From NCBI GenBank assembly GCA_947445035.1, contig CANFCK010000016.1, positions 41,774 through 105,773 on the forward strand: DNA of 64,000 bases. The letters run 5' to 3'. Positions within the stretch are counted from its first letter, which is position 1, and every line of letters starts with the position of its first letter. Below, in pieces: positions 8,271 to 19,535 of this stretch. The position numbers were made by a program, and so were the translations under genes. A model generated the notes under the pieces. The model saw only the letters and a program-made list of their open reading frames with translations. It was not told where the DNA came from and made no database searches. Source of the DNA: Deltaproteobacteria bacterium (GTDB lineage Bacteria > Myxococcota_A > UBA796 > SXON01).

Positions 8271-9635
8271 CTAGAAGCGGAAGTAGATGAAGGCATCGGC
8301 GTTGGCCCGGGTCCAGTAGACCAGAAGGGTGGCGACAAGGGAGACAAAGCCCACCGCGAAGGCGGGTCGGAGGGCGCCGAGGCGAGGGAGGACATAGCGC
8401 TCGGTGAGCAAGCCGAGCACCAGGATGGCGCCGCCACAACTGGCGACCGCCACGAGCACGCCGCCGACGATGAGCTCGCTGGCCGGGTGCACCGGCCAGG
8501 GGTGGCGGAAGGTCTCGAAAAGCACGCTGGCGTCGTGCTGACGGAAGATTGCCCAGCCGAAAACGGTGAACGAGAAGAACAGCGGGACTGTCACCCAACG
8601 AGACAGGGTTTGGAGCACCCGCCACATGGGCCGGTACACGACGACCAAAATCCCGTGGTATACCCCCCACAAGACGAAGTTCCACGACGCCCCGTGCCAC
8701 AGTCCGCTGGCAGCCATCGTCACCACCGTCACCGCGGCGACGCGCAACGCCGAGCCCTTGTTTCCGCCGAGGGGAACATAGAGATAGTCGCGTATCCAAC
8801 TGGAGAAGCTCACGTGCCAGCGACGCCACAGCTCGGCGGGGTTGGCTGCAAGGTAGGGGTGGAGGAAGTTCGGAGACAGGGTGAAGCCGAAACACTGGGC
8901 GACGCCGCGGGCGATGTCAGTGTAGCCGGAGAAGTCGGCGAGGATCTGGACGGCGAAGGCGAACGCGCCGGCCAGCGCCAGGGGCAGGCTCAACGTCGGG
9001 AGGCCGTACACGCGGTCGACGTAGACCGCCACGTTGTCCGCGACGATCACCTTCTTCGCGACGCCCCACGTCACCCGAATCAGCCCTGCCCAGATGTTCG
9101 ACCACCTCACCACCCGCGGCGCGAGCACCTGTCGTAAAAGGTCGGGGGCACGCTCGATGGGCCCGGCGACGAGCTGCGGGAAGAAGCTGACGAAGAGGTA
9201 ATAGTCGAGGATGTTCCGGCAGGCCGGCATGACCCCGCGGTAGACGTCGATGGTGTAGCTCATCGACTGGAAGGTGTAAAAAGAGATGCCCGCGGGAAGA
9301 ATGACCTCCATCAGCGGCACGTCCGCGCCGAGGGCACGCAAGTTGTCCGAGGCGAACATCGCGTACTTGAACCACGCCAAGAGCGCGAGGTTGGCGCCGA
9401 GGCTGGTGGCGAGGAGCGGCCGCTTGCGGGCGGGCCAGCGCTCCATCCCGATCGCGGCGAAGTAGTCGATGCCGGCTGAGAAGTAGAGGAGAGCGACCCA
9501 CCAGGGGTGCTCCCAGCCGTAGAAGGTGGCGCTCGCGACCAGGAGCAGCAGGTTCTGCAGGCGCCAGCGGACCGGCACGTAGAGCGCAAAGACCAGGGCG
9601 AAGAAGATCGCGAAGGTGACCGTCACAAAACTCAT
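8271..9635 (-). CDS. MBOAT family O-acyltransferase (AlgI-like)
   Basis: 454-residue polytopic protein of the membrane-bound O-acyltransferase family. Family landmarks include ILPAGISFYTFQSMSYTIDVYRG, FFPQLVAGPIERA, ILADFSGYTDIARG, FLHPYLAANPAELWRRWHVS and SGLWHGASWNF (the WHGA block holding the presumed active-site His). It resembles AlgI, which moves acetyl groups across the inner membrane for polysaccharide O-acetylation. The ATG overlaps the upstream stop by 4 bases (ATGA), and the SGNH partner follows 7 bases after its stop. Acyl donor and acceptor are not known. Confidence 0.92.
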   Translation of the reverse strand: MSFVTVTFAIFFALVFALYVPVRWRLQNLLLLVASATFYGWEHPWWVALLYFSAGIDYFAAIGMERWPARKRPLLATSLGANLALLAWFKYAMFASDNLRALGADVPLMEVILPAGISFYTFQSMSYTIDVYRGVMPACRNILDYYLFVSFFPQLVAGPIERAPDLLRQVLAPRVVRWSNIWAGLIRVTWGVAKKVIVADNVAVYVDRVYGLPTLSLPLALAGAFAFAVQILADFSGYTDIARGVAQCFGFTLSPNFLHPYLAANPAELWRRWHVSFSSWIRDYLYVPLGGNKGSALRVAAVTVVTMAASGLWHGASWNFVLWGVYHGILVVVYRPMWRVLQTLSRWVTVPLFFSFTVFGWAIFRQHDASVLFETFRHPWPVHPASELIVGGVLVAVASCGGAILVLGLLTERYVLPRLGALRPAFAVGFVSLVATLLVYWTRANADAFIYFRF

Positions 9636-11371
9636 CGCGGCGGCTCTCCCGCTCGGCGAATCTGTAGGATGACCGGCCGGTCTTCGCAGGTCCAGCCGTA
9701 CAACGCACCGTTGCCGGGCCTCCCGCCCACGCGCGACCAGCAGTTGCCAACCGTGGCCGGGGCGTGGGTCACACCCCAGAGCTCGGTGGTGTCGGGTGCG
9801 TCGCGAGAGCTGGGCGGCTCGCCGGGGAAGAGCACGGCGTGCAGGCTGCCGGGGTCGCTGAGGTGCGAACGGCACGTGTCGCCCGTGCTCACACAACGCA
9901 CGTACGGGCGGAGCGCGGCCATCATCACCCAGGGCCGGGAGGAGGCGTAGTCGAGCACGACCGCATCTTGCGGCAAGCGCGCATCGAACTCGCGGGAGAC
10001 GGTGAACCACTCCGGAGACTCGACGCCCGACCAGGAATCGCTGTCGACCGATCGACCCGCATTGAGCCCTGGCGCTTCACGCCGCCAAGGCGCGGAAGCG
10101 GGCACCAACGCCACGAGTCCGGCCGCGAGACACCCCCACGACCCCACCAGCCGTGCAACCGCGGCGATCGCCAACGGCGGGAGGCAGACCGCAACCGCGA
10201 GAAAGTAACGATGCTGAAAGTGCAGGTGCAGGCAGGAGACCAGCACGATCACCATCGGCGACACCGCGAGCACAAGCGCCAACGAGCGCCGACCCTGCCG
10301 GCGAAGGACGAGCAACAGCGGCAGCGCCAGGATCAACCACACCCAGACACTGGACGTGTCCGGAAATTCCATGCGAATTCCCGGAACGGCGGCGGGGGAG
10401 AACCAGCCCCGGGCCTCCGGCGCGCTCACCGCCTTGGCGACCCGTTGGAGCGTCGTGAAAAGCTCCTCGAAGCTTCGGCCCGGGACCCAGCCGTCTCGGG
10501 CAAGGGCCGGATCGACGTCAAAGCCCAGCGACACCCGGGTGGTGATCTCCTCGATCGAGACAATAGGTAGGTTTTTTCGGCCCATCCAGTCGTTGACCGC
10601 GGGCAGGACACCGCCCAGCACGCCGAGCGAGGGGAGCGCAGCCCACCGGAAGCTGACGACCGTGAACGCCGCACCCAGCCCGACCATCGCCAGCGCGACC
10701 GCGAGCTGCTTGGGATCCAAGCAGAAAAGCGTCCCTGCCGCCGCCGCCAGTGGCAGCGTCGCAAGCAGTCGCCCGCGCGAAAGCGCCACGAGTGAGGCGA
10801 TACCGATCAGATCACACGCAGCGACGAGCGCGTACGGCGTGAACTGCCGACCACAATCAACCAGCCCCGGCAGCCGAAGCACCACGCACATCGCCAACGC
10901 GCCGACGATCCGCCCATGCAACTGCCGCCCCAACCAGTACGCGCCGAGCCCCGACACGAAGCTGGCCGCCATCGACACCCGGAGTCCACCCGCCGCGAGC
11001 TCGCGCGACCCGTCGGCGAGGACGCTGGCCGCCCACGGGAACCCCGGGTAGCGGTCGATGGCGTACAACGAGGTGTTTCCCGTTTCGAGCGCCACCGCCG
11101 AGAGGAAGTTGTAGTCAGAGTCCGGTCCCACCGGCGAACCGTGCGGGGAGATCATCGCCCAGATGCGCAAAACCGCAGGAACCTGGATCGCCGCCACCAC
11201 CCCGATGGCGACGAGGTCCCAGGCCCAAGGGTGGTCCCAGGATGAGAGCCTGCGCAGCCGAGCGTGGCGCCCGCACCCCCACGCGAGGAGCCCGACCCCC
11301 ACCGCCGCCAGCAGCGCCTGCACTTCCCAAGGGCGCAGCACGGGGTTCAACAGCGGCGCCAACAGGTTCAC
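9632..11371 (-). CDS. Large polytopic membrane protein, possibly a GT-C type glycosyltransferase
   Basis: 579 residues with about ten hydrophobic segments and a C-terminal soluble domain of roughly 150 residues. An acidic loop after the second TM (GPDSDYNFLSAVALETGN) and the overall plan (multi-TM body, periplasmic tail) recall GT-C glycosyltransferases (ArnT/PMT-like), but no diagnostic motif is certain. It heads the operon that continues with the MBOAT enzyme and its SGNH partner, so a role in building or modifying an exported glycan is reasonable. It starts at GTG 11371, 6 nt after TAGTGT. Confidence 0.6.
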   Translation of the reverse strand: MNLLAPLLNPVLRPWEVQALLAAVGVGLLAWGCGRHARLRRLSSWDHPWAWDLVAIGVVAAIQVPAVLRIWAMISPHGSPVGPDSDYNFLSAVALETGNTSLYAIDRYPGFPWAASVLADGSRELAAGGLRVSMAASFVSGLGAYWLGRQLHGRIVGALAMCVVLRLPGLVDCGRQFTPYALVAACDLIGIASLVALSRGRLLATLPLAAAAGTLFCLDPKQLAVALAMVGLGAAFTVVSFRWAALPSLGVLGGVLPAVNDWMGRKNLPIVSIEEITTRVSLGFDVDPALARDGWVPGRSFEELFTTLQRVAKAVSAPEARGWFSPAAVPGIRMEFPDTSSVWVWLILALPLLLVLRRQGRRSLALVLAVSPMVIVLVSCLHLHFQHRYFLAVAVCLPPLAIAAVARLVGSWGCLAAGLVALVPASAPWRREAPGLNAGRSVDSDSWSGVESPEWFTVSREFDARLPQDAVVLDYASSRPWVMMAALRPYVRCVSTGDTCRSHLSDPGSLHAVLFPGEPPSSRDAPDTTELWGVTHAPATVGNCWSRVGGRPGNGALYGWTCEDRPVILQIRRAGEPPR

Positions 11372-11377
11372 CGCCGC

Positions 11378-11383
11378 ACACTA
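11378..11383 (-). promoter_or_regulatory. Putative -10 hexamer (TAGTGT) of a leaderless start
   Basis: TAGTGT on the minus strand lies 6 nt before GTG 11371, with a CG-only spacer. It would drive the glycosyltransferase-like/MBOAT/SGNH operon. Confidence 0.4.
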
Positions 11384-11483
11384 CCACTGAGGGAGCGCGG
11401 TGCCGTCGGGGGGCCGTCTGACGATGCGACCTGGCCTGTAGGCGCCGCCCACAAAGACGCCTCCGCGTTAGCCCCCGTAGCCC

Positions 11484-11489
11484 AGGAGA
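11484..11489 (+). promoter_or_regulatory. Shine-Dalgarno of leuS
   Basis: AGGAGA eight bases before ATG 11498. It is one of the few classical ribosome-binding sites in the window and fixes the leuS start against a longer frame opening at 11264. Confidence 0.7.
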
Positions 11490-11497
11490 AAGCCCCC

Positions 11498-13978
<2,481 letters not shown>

Positions 13979-13986
13979 GGGGCCGG

Positions 13987-14637
13987 ATGTCTGTCACCGC
14001 CGTCACCAGCGCCACGTTCGAGTCCTTTGTCCTCGGCAGCCCCGTGCCGGTCATCATCGATTTCTGGGCGGAATGGTGCGGACCGTGCCGCTCGATCGCC
14101 CCGGCGATGGAGCAGGTGGCGGCGCGCAGGGGGGATTCCGTTCGCTTCTGCAAGGTGAACGTCGACGAAGAGCCGGCGCTGGCCAGCGCCTTCCAGGTGC
14201 AGAGCATTCCGCTGGTCGTCGGGATGAAAGGAAGCACGGTGGTCACCGGTGACGTAGGCTGGAAGGGCCTCGCAGCGCTGGAGGCGCTGGTCGATCGCAC
14301 CATCGCCGCAGTACCGGCGGCTCCGCCCAAGGAAGTGGACGTTGCCGGGCTCAAGGCCGCGCTGGCCGCCGGCGGCAGCGTGCTGGACGTACGCAACCCC
14401 GACGAGACCGCCGGGGGCCGCGTTCCCGGCGCGCTGTTGATTCCGTTGGACGACCTGCAGGCGCGCCTTGGCGAGCTGGACCGGTTCAAGGGCCGGGACC
14501 TCTACGTCATCTGTAAGAGCGGGGGGCGCTCCGCCAAAGCGGCGCAGTTCCTGGCCAGCCAGGGCCACCAGCCCATCAACGTGGCCGGCGGGACGATGGA
14601 CTGGATCGCGCAGGGGAATGATGTGCAGCGGGGGTGA
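13987..14637 (+). CDS. Thioredoxin-rhodanese fusion protein
   Basis: 216 residues, two domains. Residues 1-105 are a thioredoxin fold with the intact redox site WCGPC (30-34) and a cis-Pro loop (SIPLV). Residues about 115-215 are a rhodanese domain with the active-site loop CKSGGRS (Cys 176). The pair suggests a cytoplasmic enzyme that moves or reduces sulfane sulfur, with the thioredoxin half regenerating the persulfidated rhodanese Cys; that link is inference. No signal peptide. It lies 8 bases after leuS and is probably co-transcribed. Confidence 0.9.
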   Translation: MSVTAVTSATFESFVLGSPVPVIIDFWAEWCGPCRSIAPAMEQVAARRGDSVRFCKVNVDEEPALASAFQVQSIPLVVGMKGSTVVTGDVGWKGLAALEALVDRTIAAVPAAPPKEVDVAGLKAALAAGGSVLDVRNPDETAGGRVPGALLIPLDDLQARLGELDRFKGRDLYVICKSGGRSAKAAQFLASQGHQPINVAGGTMDWIAQGNDVQRG

Positions 14638-14655
14638 GGCTCAGCAGCGCGGCGC

Positions 14656-15954
14656 TCACCGATCGAGCGACTCCACCAGCGAGACGTAGCCGAGTCCAGA
14701 CCCCAGAGGGGCGCTCATCGACCAAAGCACATTCCCGGCCGGATCCACGCGCTCGATCTGCCCGAGCATCGACCACACCACCAGCGTGCTCCCGTCGGCG
14801 AGCCGATGCACGTCCCCAAGCGCAGGGAGGTATTGGGTAGGCTCCTGCTGATAGCTCCAGACCCGCTCGGCGGTCTGGGCCGCCTCGTCGATGCGGAACT
14901 CGGAGACGCAGGAGTGACGACGGTCGACGTCGCCGTTGTCGAAGGCCAACAATCCGCCGTCCAGCCACTGGAACTGGTGGCTGCGGCGCATCTGTTCGGC
15001 GGGGTGCCCGAAGGTGAAGGTGTTGACCCGCCCACCGAACGCCCACAGCAACTCACCGGTTGAGCGCCGAATCTTGCCGATCGTCCGGAAACTGTGGAGC
15101 GACACCAGGTACGTGTCGTCCTCCGGCAGGTAGTCGAGCGCGTTGGCGTGGGTCCAGCCGCTGTCGGCGGCCTGCTGCGGGAGGGCGCGCGGATCGAACT
15201 CGTCGAACGCGCTCCAAACCACGCGCTCGCTACCGTCGGGTGCGACCTCAACCAACTGATTGCCGACCACCGATTCGCCATCGACCACGTCGACAACGTA
15301 CCGAAGCGCTGCGAGAGTCCCGTCTTGGTGCTCCACGAAGTCGTGGGTGTGAGCGGGGATGGAGGTCTCTTCCACGCCGGGGCCCGCCCAGGGGATGCGG
15401 ATGATCGCGGCCTCACCCGCCTTCTCCCTACTATATACGCCAAGCGCACGATTGGTGACCATCCCCGTGCCGCCTGCGGAGACGATGGCCCTCGGTCCGA
15501 GTTGGTCCCCATCGCCCAGGTGCCACCAGGTGATCCGGCCCTGCCGGTCGATGAGCACGGGCACCCGCAAGGCACCGACCAGGGTGGTGGCCATCCACCC
15601 GGTCCCTGCACCGGCGTCCCCGGTGACGACGAAGCTCGGCAGCGCGGGCGGCAACGAGCCGGTGGTGAACGCGTCGGTGACGGTCGAATCCGACACCCGA
15701 AAGCTGTACTGCGTGTCCGCGGCCAGCCCGACCAGGGTGCGAGAGTGTTCGGTGGTCGCCTCCGCCTCTGTCGCCGAGGTGCGCTCGAACTGACCCTCGC
15801 CGAACTCCACGAAACTTACGACGGCGTCCTCCGTCACCCACGAGAGCGTGACCAGCGTGGGCACCTCCTCATCCAAAGTGACGGTCACCGCTGGGCCGGC
15901 TCCGCCTACATCGCCGGCGGAGCACGCCACGAAAGGTCCGAGAGGCCACAACAT
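14656..15954 (-). CDS. Arylsulfotransferase (ASST)-like lipoprotein
   Basis: 432 residues. The N-terminus MLWPLGPFVAC gives a lipoprotein signal. A fibronectin-III-like domain follows (SWVTEDAVVSFVEFGEG...). The rest is a beta-propeller with ASST landmarks: AHTHDFVEHQDGT, GWTHANALDYLPEDDTYLVS, HSFRTIGKIRRSTGELLW, HQFQWLDGGLLAFDNGD and VWSYQQEP. Family members move sulfuryl groups between phenols in the periplasm, though many relatives have unproven activity. The His residues in AHTHD and HQF are the likely catalytic or ligand residues. A broken relative lies at 61.4-61.85 kb. TATGCC sits 6 nt before the ATG. Confidence 0.78.
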   Translation of the reverse strand: MLWPLGPFVACSAGDVGGAGPAVTVTLDEEVPTLVTLSWVTEDAVVSFVEFGEGQFERTSATEAEATTEHSRTLVGLAADTQYSFRVSDSTVTDAFTTGSLPPALPSFVVTGDAGAGTGWMATTLVGALRVPVLIDRQGRITWWHLGDGDQLGPRAIVSAGGTGMVTNRALGVYSREKAGEAAIIRIPWAGPGVEETSIPAHTHDFVEHQDGTLAALRYVVDVVDGESVVGNQLVEVAPDGSERVVWSAFDEFDPRALPQQAADSGWTHANALDYLPEDDTYLVSLHSFRTIGKIRRSTGELLWAFGGRVNTFTFGHPAEQMRRSHQFQWLDGGLLAFDNGDVDRRHSCVSEFRIDEAAQTAERVWSYQQEPTQYLPALGDVHRLADGSTLVVWSMLGQIERVDPAGNVLWSMSAPLGSGLGYVSLVESLDR

Positions 15955-15960
15955 TCTTCG

Positions 15961-15966
15961 GGCATA
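15961..15966 (-). promoter_or_regulatory. Putative -10 hexamer (TATGCC) of a leaderless start
   Basis: TATGCC on the minus strand, 6 nt before ATG 15954. It is a weaker match to TANNNT but has the same spacing, and it favours 15954 over the longer frame to 16005. Confidence 0.3.
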
Positions 15967-16038
15967 GCACACGGTCGTCGTGGCGCGAGCAGCGACGGCC
16001 AACATTTCCGGCTAACCAAGCGCCCAGCCTGAGCCTCC

Positions 16039-16293
16039 ATGTTCGCCTTGCTTCTGAGCCTCGTCCTCCCCGCCCAAGCCGGCACCGACTGTGACGACAC
16101 CGACGGCGCGGTGTACGTCGGTGCGGCCGAGGCCTGGTACGACGGGGTGGATGACGACTGCGACGGCGGCGACGAGGACCCGCTCGCTGGCCTGTACGGA
16201 TGTGACAGCGGGAGCAGCACGGCGCTGGGTTTGCCTGGCTTGCTGGCCTTGGGGGTGATCGTGCGGCGGCGCCGGCGTACGTTGCCCGCATGA
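16039..16293 (+). CDS. Mini secreted protein: signal peptide, one MopE-type motif, MYXO-CTERM-like tail
   Basis: 84 residues. Signal peptide MFALLLSLVLPAQA, then one Asp/Cys metal-binding unit (DCDDTDGAVYVG...WYDGVDDDCDGGDED) of the MopE-like family. It ends in YGCDSGSS, a hydrophobic helix and RRRRR, matching the plan of MYXO-CTERM sorting tails. The whole protein is therefore export signal, metal site and anchor. Its TGA overlaps the ATG of the di-iron membrane enzyme by 4 bases. A metal-handling helper is inference. Confidence 0.75.
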   Translation: MFALLLSLVLPAQAGTDCDDTDGAVYVGAAEAWYDGVDDDCDGGDEDPLAGLYGCDSGSSTALGLPGLLALGVIVRRRRRTLPA

Positions 16294-17174
16294 AGCCGAC
16301 CTTCGTCACCCTCGCACATCCCGCAGTGCCCGCGGAGCAGGTCGGGAACGTCCTGTATGGGACCTTCGGCCATCTGGGCTCGCCTGCCGCATACGTGCTC
16401 GCGTTGGCCTACGTGGGCGTCACCCCGTGGTCCGCGCTCTGGGTTTTCCTGGCCGTCTCGGCGGTCTTCATGACCTTCACGCTCGCGGCCGAGAAGCTCC
16501 AACCCTCGATCGCCCTTCCGGTCGCGACCTGGCGTGAGGTGTGGGACGGCATCTTCATGGTCTTCGTCAAGGGCGTCGGCATCGGCGGCGGCTTTGTCGC
16601 TGCGGGGTGGTGGGCGCTGTCGCACGTGCCCTTGTGGGGCCCGCTGTCGAACAGTTGGTGGCTGATCGCGGTCGCGACGGCGGGCACCGACCTCGCCTAC
16701 TACACCATCCACCGGCTGATGAGCCACAGCCGGCACAACACCCCGATCTTGAAGTACTACCGTCGCAAGCACTGGGCCCACCACGCGGTCACCGAGCTGG
16801 ACTTCCTGCGTGGCAACCAGTCGTCGCTCGTGGACACCGCGATCAGCCAGTTCCAACCTTCGCTCATCGTCATCGCCTGGCTGCTCGGACTGGACCTGGG
16901 CGGGACGCTGGCCGCCTACGCGCTGATCCTCGCGTTGCAGGCCACCGACCATACCAACATCACCTTCAACATCGGCTGGCTCCGGTACATCTTCATGGAC
17001 AACCACGCCCACAAGCTGCACCATTGCAAGAAGGGCAACCTCGTCAACTTCGCCGCCGCGTTCTCGGTGTGGGATCGACTGCTGGGCACGTTCTACGAGG
17101 ATTGGTCGCTGTCGGCCAACCACCTGCACCACCACGGCGTTGCCCTGCCGATCAAGGCCGTGGACCGTGGCTAA
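16290..17174 (+). CDS. Fatty acid hydroxylase/sterol desaturase family membrane enzyme
   Basis: 294-residue polytopic protein with the His clusters of the di-iron hydroxylase superfamily: HRLMSH, HWAHH, DNHAHKLHH and NHLHHHG. Four to five TM helices surround them. Members hydroxylate or desaturate lipids, sterols or carotenoids at the membrane face using O2. Context (SDR next door, polyprenyl synthase downstream) suggests a lipid or isoprenoid substrate. The start overlaps the mini MopE gene by 4 bases and its stop overlaps the SDR start by 8 bases. Confidence 0.85.
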   Translation: MKPTFVTLAHPAVPAEQVGNVLYGTFGHLGSPAAYVLALAYVGVTPWSALWVFLAVSAVFMTFTLAAEKLQPSIALPVATWREVWDGIFMVFVKGVGIGGGFVAAGWWALSHVPLWGPLSNSWWLIAVATAGTDLAYYTIHRLMSHSRHNTPILKYYRRKHWAHHAVTELDFLRGNQSSLVDTAISQFQPSLIVIAWLLGLDLGGTLAAYALILALQATDHTNITFNIGWLRYIFMDNHAHKLHHCKKGNLVNFAAAFSVWDRLLGTFYEDWSLSANHLHHHGVALPIKAVDRG

Positions 17175-17940
17175 AGGATTTGCGCTGGTCACCGGCGCCA
17201 GCAGCGGCATCGGGGCCGACATCGCGCGTGTCCTGGCTGCCGAAGGGTACCGGCTCATCCTGGTGGCCCGTCGGAGCGAACGGCTGGAAGCGCTTCGTAA
17301 CGAGCTCGCGCCCGTCGAGGTTGTGGTCATCCAACACGATCTCTCGGCGCTCCACGCGGCCGAAGACCTGGTGGCCAAGGTCGGTGGAAGGCCAGTCGAG
17401 ATCCTGGTGAACAACGCCGGCGTCGGCATGCAGGGCCATTTCCTGGACATGGACCTGGCCCGGGTGGAGGAGATGTGTCGGCTGAACATGACCACCCTCA
17501 CCGCGTTGACCCAGCTGGTGGCGCGTAAGATGGTCGCAGCGGGGCACGGCTACATCCTTCAGGTGGCGTCCAGCGCGGCGTTTCTCCCGTCCCCTCAGGT
17601 TTCGGTCTACGCAGCCACCAAGGCCTACGTGATGTCGTTTTCCGAGGCGCTGGCGTTCGAACTGCGCGGGACCGGCGTTTCGGTGACCACGCTGTACCCC
17701 GGGCTCACCAGCACCGAGTTCAACACCGTCGCCTCCGCGCGGACGCCGCCGCTTTTGAACCTGTCCATCCTGACCCCAGCCGCTGTGGCAAAGGCTGGCG
17801 TGGCAGGCATGTTCAAGCGAAAACGCGCGGTGGTGCCGGGGCTCATCAACAAGCTATCGGCTTTCTTCGCTGGTATTCTGCATCGCGGGCTGTCGCTCAC
17901 CCTGGCCGGCCACCTGCTGAAGCGCGCCAACGCTTCCTGA
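17167..17940 (+). CDS. Short-chain dehydrogenase/reductase
   Basis: 257-residue classical SDR starting at GTG 17167. It has the NAD(P) motif TGASSGIG near the N-terminus, NNAGVG, the catalytic Ser in VASSAAF and the YAATK (YxxxK) pair. The C-terminal ~50 residues are hydrophobic/basic (GILHRGLSLTLAGHLLKRA), suggesting membrane association as in lipid-acting SDRs. Overlap with the hydroxylase gene suggests sequential action, for example oxidation of the hydroxylated product. Substrate unknown. Confidence 0.88.
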   Translation: MAKGFALVTGASSGIGADIARVLAAEGYRLILVARRSERLEALRNELAPVEVVVIQHDLSALHAAEDLVAKVGGRPVEILVNNAGVGMQGHFLDMDLARVEEMCRLNMTTLTALTQLVARKMVAAGHGYILQVASSAAFLPSPQVSVYAATKAYVMSFSEALAFELRGTGVSVTTLYPGLTSTEFNTVASARTPPLLNLSILTPAAVAKAGVAGMFKRKRAVVPGLINKLSAFFAGILHRGLSLTLAGHLLKRANAS

Positions 17941-17977
17941 GCATCGCGGCGCCGCGTCGCAAGGTTAGCTGCACGCC

Positions 17978-18994
17978 GTGGACGTCGAAGCCTACCTTGC
18001 CGACAGCCGCGACCTCGTCCTCGACGAGATGCGGCGCATCGTCCCCGCCGACTCGCGGTGGACCGGTGGGCTCTACGGCCTGGTGATGGACTACCCGCTA
18101 CGCGGAGCGAAGGCGCTGCGGCCGAGCCTGTGCATCGCGACAGCGAGGATGCTCGGCGCCCCTTTGGACGCGGCGCTGCCTACCGCAGCGGCCCTTGAGC
18201 TGTACCACAACGCCTTCCTGGTCCACGACGACGTCGAAGACGGCAGCACCGATCGTCGCGGCCGGCCTTCGCTCCCGGCCGAGCACGGCGTCCCGATCTC
18301 GGTCAACGTGGGCGACGCGATGCTGGCCCTGGCGATGCGCCCTCTGGTCAACAACGCGCGCACCATCGGCGGGCGGCGCGCCTTCGCAATCCTGGAAGTG
18401 CTCAGCGAGATGGCCCTGCGCTCGGCCGAAGGACAGGCGCTGGAGTTGGGGTGGGTGCGTCGTGATGAGTGGGCGCTCGGGTGGCGCGACTACGTCCACA
18501 TGGTGTGGCTCAAGACCGCGTGGTACTCCTTCATCGCGCCGATCCGCTGTGGGCTGGTCGTCGCGGACGGGGAGGCGGTCGCGACGCAGATGGTGCGCCT
18601 CGCCTCGATGCTGGGGATCGCGTTCCAAGTGCAGGACGACGTGCTGAACCTTCAGGAGTCCGGTCGTTACGGCAAGGAGTTCGCCGGCGACCTTTGGGAA
18701 GGCAAGCGCACCTTGATCCTCCTGCACGCGCTGGGGGCCGCCCGAATCGACGAACGAACCGAAGCCACACGCATCCTCGCCAAGCCCCGAACGGACAAGC
18801 TGCAGCCCGAGATCGACTGGCTGGTCGGGTTCGTGCGTCGCCACGGGGGGGTCGAAGCGGCCCAGACGTCGGCGATCGCCCACGCACGCCGAGCCCAACG
18901 GATACTCGATGAGCTCGGTCCCCGCTTGCCGAAATCGGTGCACCGCGACTTCCTGGCGTCGCTCATCGGATACGTGACCGAGCGGAGTTGGTGA
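17978..18994 (+). CDS. Polyprenyl (isoprenyl) diphosphate synthase
   Basis: 338-residue trans-prenyltransferase starting at GTG 17978. The first Asp-rich motif is HDDVEDGSTDRRGRP (DDxxD, about residues 84-88) with small residues before it. The second is FQVQDDVLNLQ (DDxxN instead of DDxxD), a variant also seen in some GGPP synthases. Conserved Lys/Arg of the IPP site (RGAKALRP) are present. It should condense IPP with allylic diphosphates; chain length cannot be read safely. It heads an eight-gene run to 26032 with overlaps or tiny gaps throughout. Confidence 0.9.
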   Translation: MDVEAYLADSRDLVLDEMRRIVPADSRWTGGLYGLVMDYPLRGAKALRPSLCIATARMLGAPLDAALPTAAALELYHNAFLVHDDVEDGSTDRRGRPSLPAEHGVPISVNVGDAMLALAMRPLVNNARTIGGRRAFAILEVLSEMALRSAEGQALELGWVRRDEWALGWRDYVHMVWLKTAWYSFIAPIRCGLVVADGEAVATQMVRLASMLGIAFQVQDDVLNLQESGRYGKEFAGDLWEGKRTLILLHALGAARIDERTEATRILAKPRTDKLQPEIDWLVGFVRRHGGVEAAQTSAIAHARRAQRILDELGPRLPKSVHRDFLASLIGYVTERSW

Positions 18995-19533
18995 TGGCGC
19001 GCGCGTTGGATCGGATCGACCTCGAACGCATGGCGGACGCCTTGGAACGGGTCCACCGGGGGGACGCGCCCGCTGGCGCCGAGACCGGGCTGCGTGCGCT
19101 TGCCGCCGCCGCCGCCGGTCCTGACCGGCTCTACGACGAGGCTACGAAGCTCTTTTCAGGGCAGGAAGCGCTCATGCGCGCTCAGTCCGCCGCCGCCGCC
19201 AAACTTCTGGAAGGCGTGCGCCAACGGGCCAACACCCCGCGGCAGGCGCTCCTCCGGCTCCAGGGCACGCCAAACGGCGTCATCGGCGGTCGCTTCGTGC
19301 TCCACAACGAAAGTGGCCGCAGCGAAACCTTCCGCCTCGTCCCGCGCTTCGAACTCCCCGTCTCGTTCACCCCGCCGGACCCGCTTTTGACCCCGGGTCA
19401 GCGGCTGCACGTGGACGTCCGCATCGAGCTCGACGGCAGCTTTCGCATCGGCGAGACCGCGTCGTTGTTGATCGACGTGCTCGTGGGCGAGGCGCCGCGG
19501 CTTAAACTGTGGCTAGACCTGCGCGTGGAGTAG
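18994..19533 (+). CDS. Unknown protein, helical N-terminus and beta-rich C-terminus
   Basis: 179 residues; the ATG shares one base with the previous stop (TGATG). The first ~85 residues are Ala-rich and helical (ERMADALERVHRG..., AAAAKLLEGVRQRA). The last ~90 look like a small beta-sandwich (GGRFVLHNESGRSETFRL...VDVRIELDG), somewhat like domains that decorate lipid- or carbohydrate-binding proteins. No signal peptide, so cytoplasmic. No family recognised. The tight operon position implies a role with the polyprenyl synthase and flavoenzymes. Confidence 0.75.
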   Translation: MARALDRIDLERMADALERVHRGDAPAGAETGLRALAAAAAGPDRLYDEATKLFSGQEALMRAQSAAAAKLLEGVRQRANTPRQALLRLQGTPNGVIGGRFVLHNESGRSETFRLVPRFELPVSFTPPDPLLTPGQRLHVDVRIELDGSFRIGETASLLIDVLVGEAPRLKLWLDLRVE

Positions 19534-19535
19534 CC

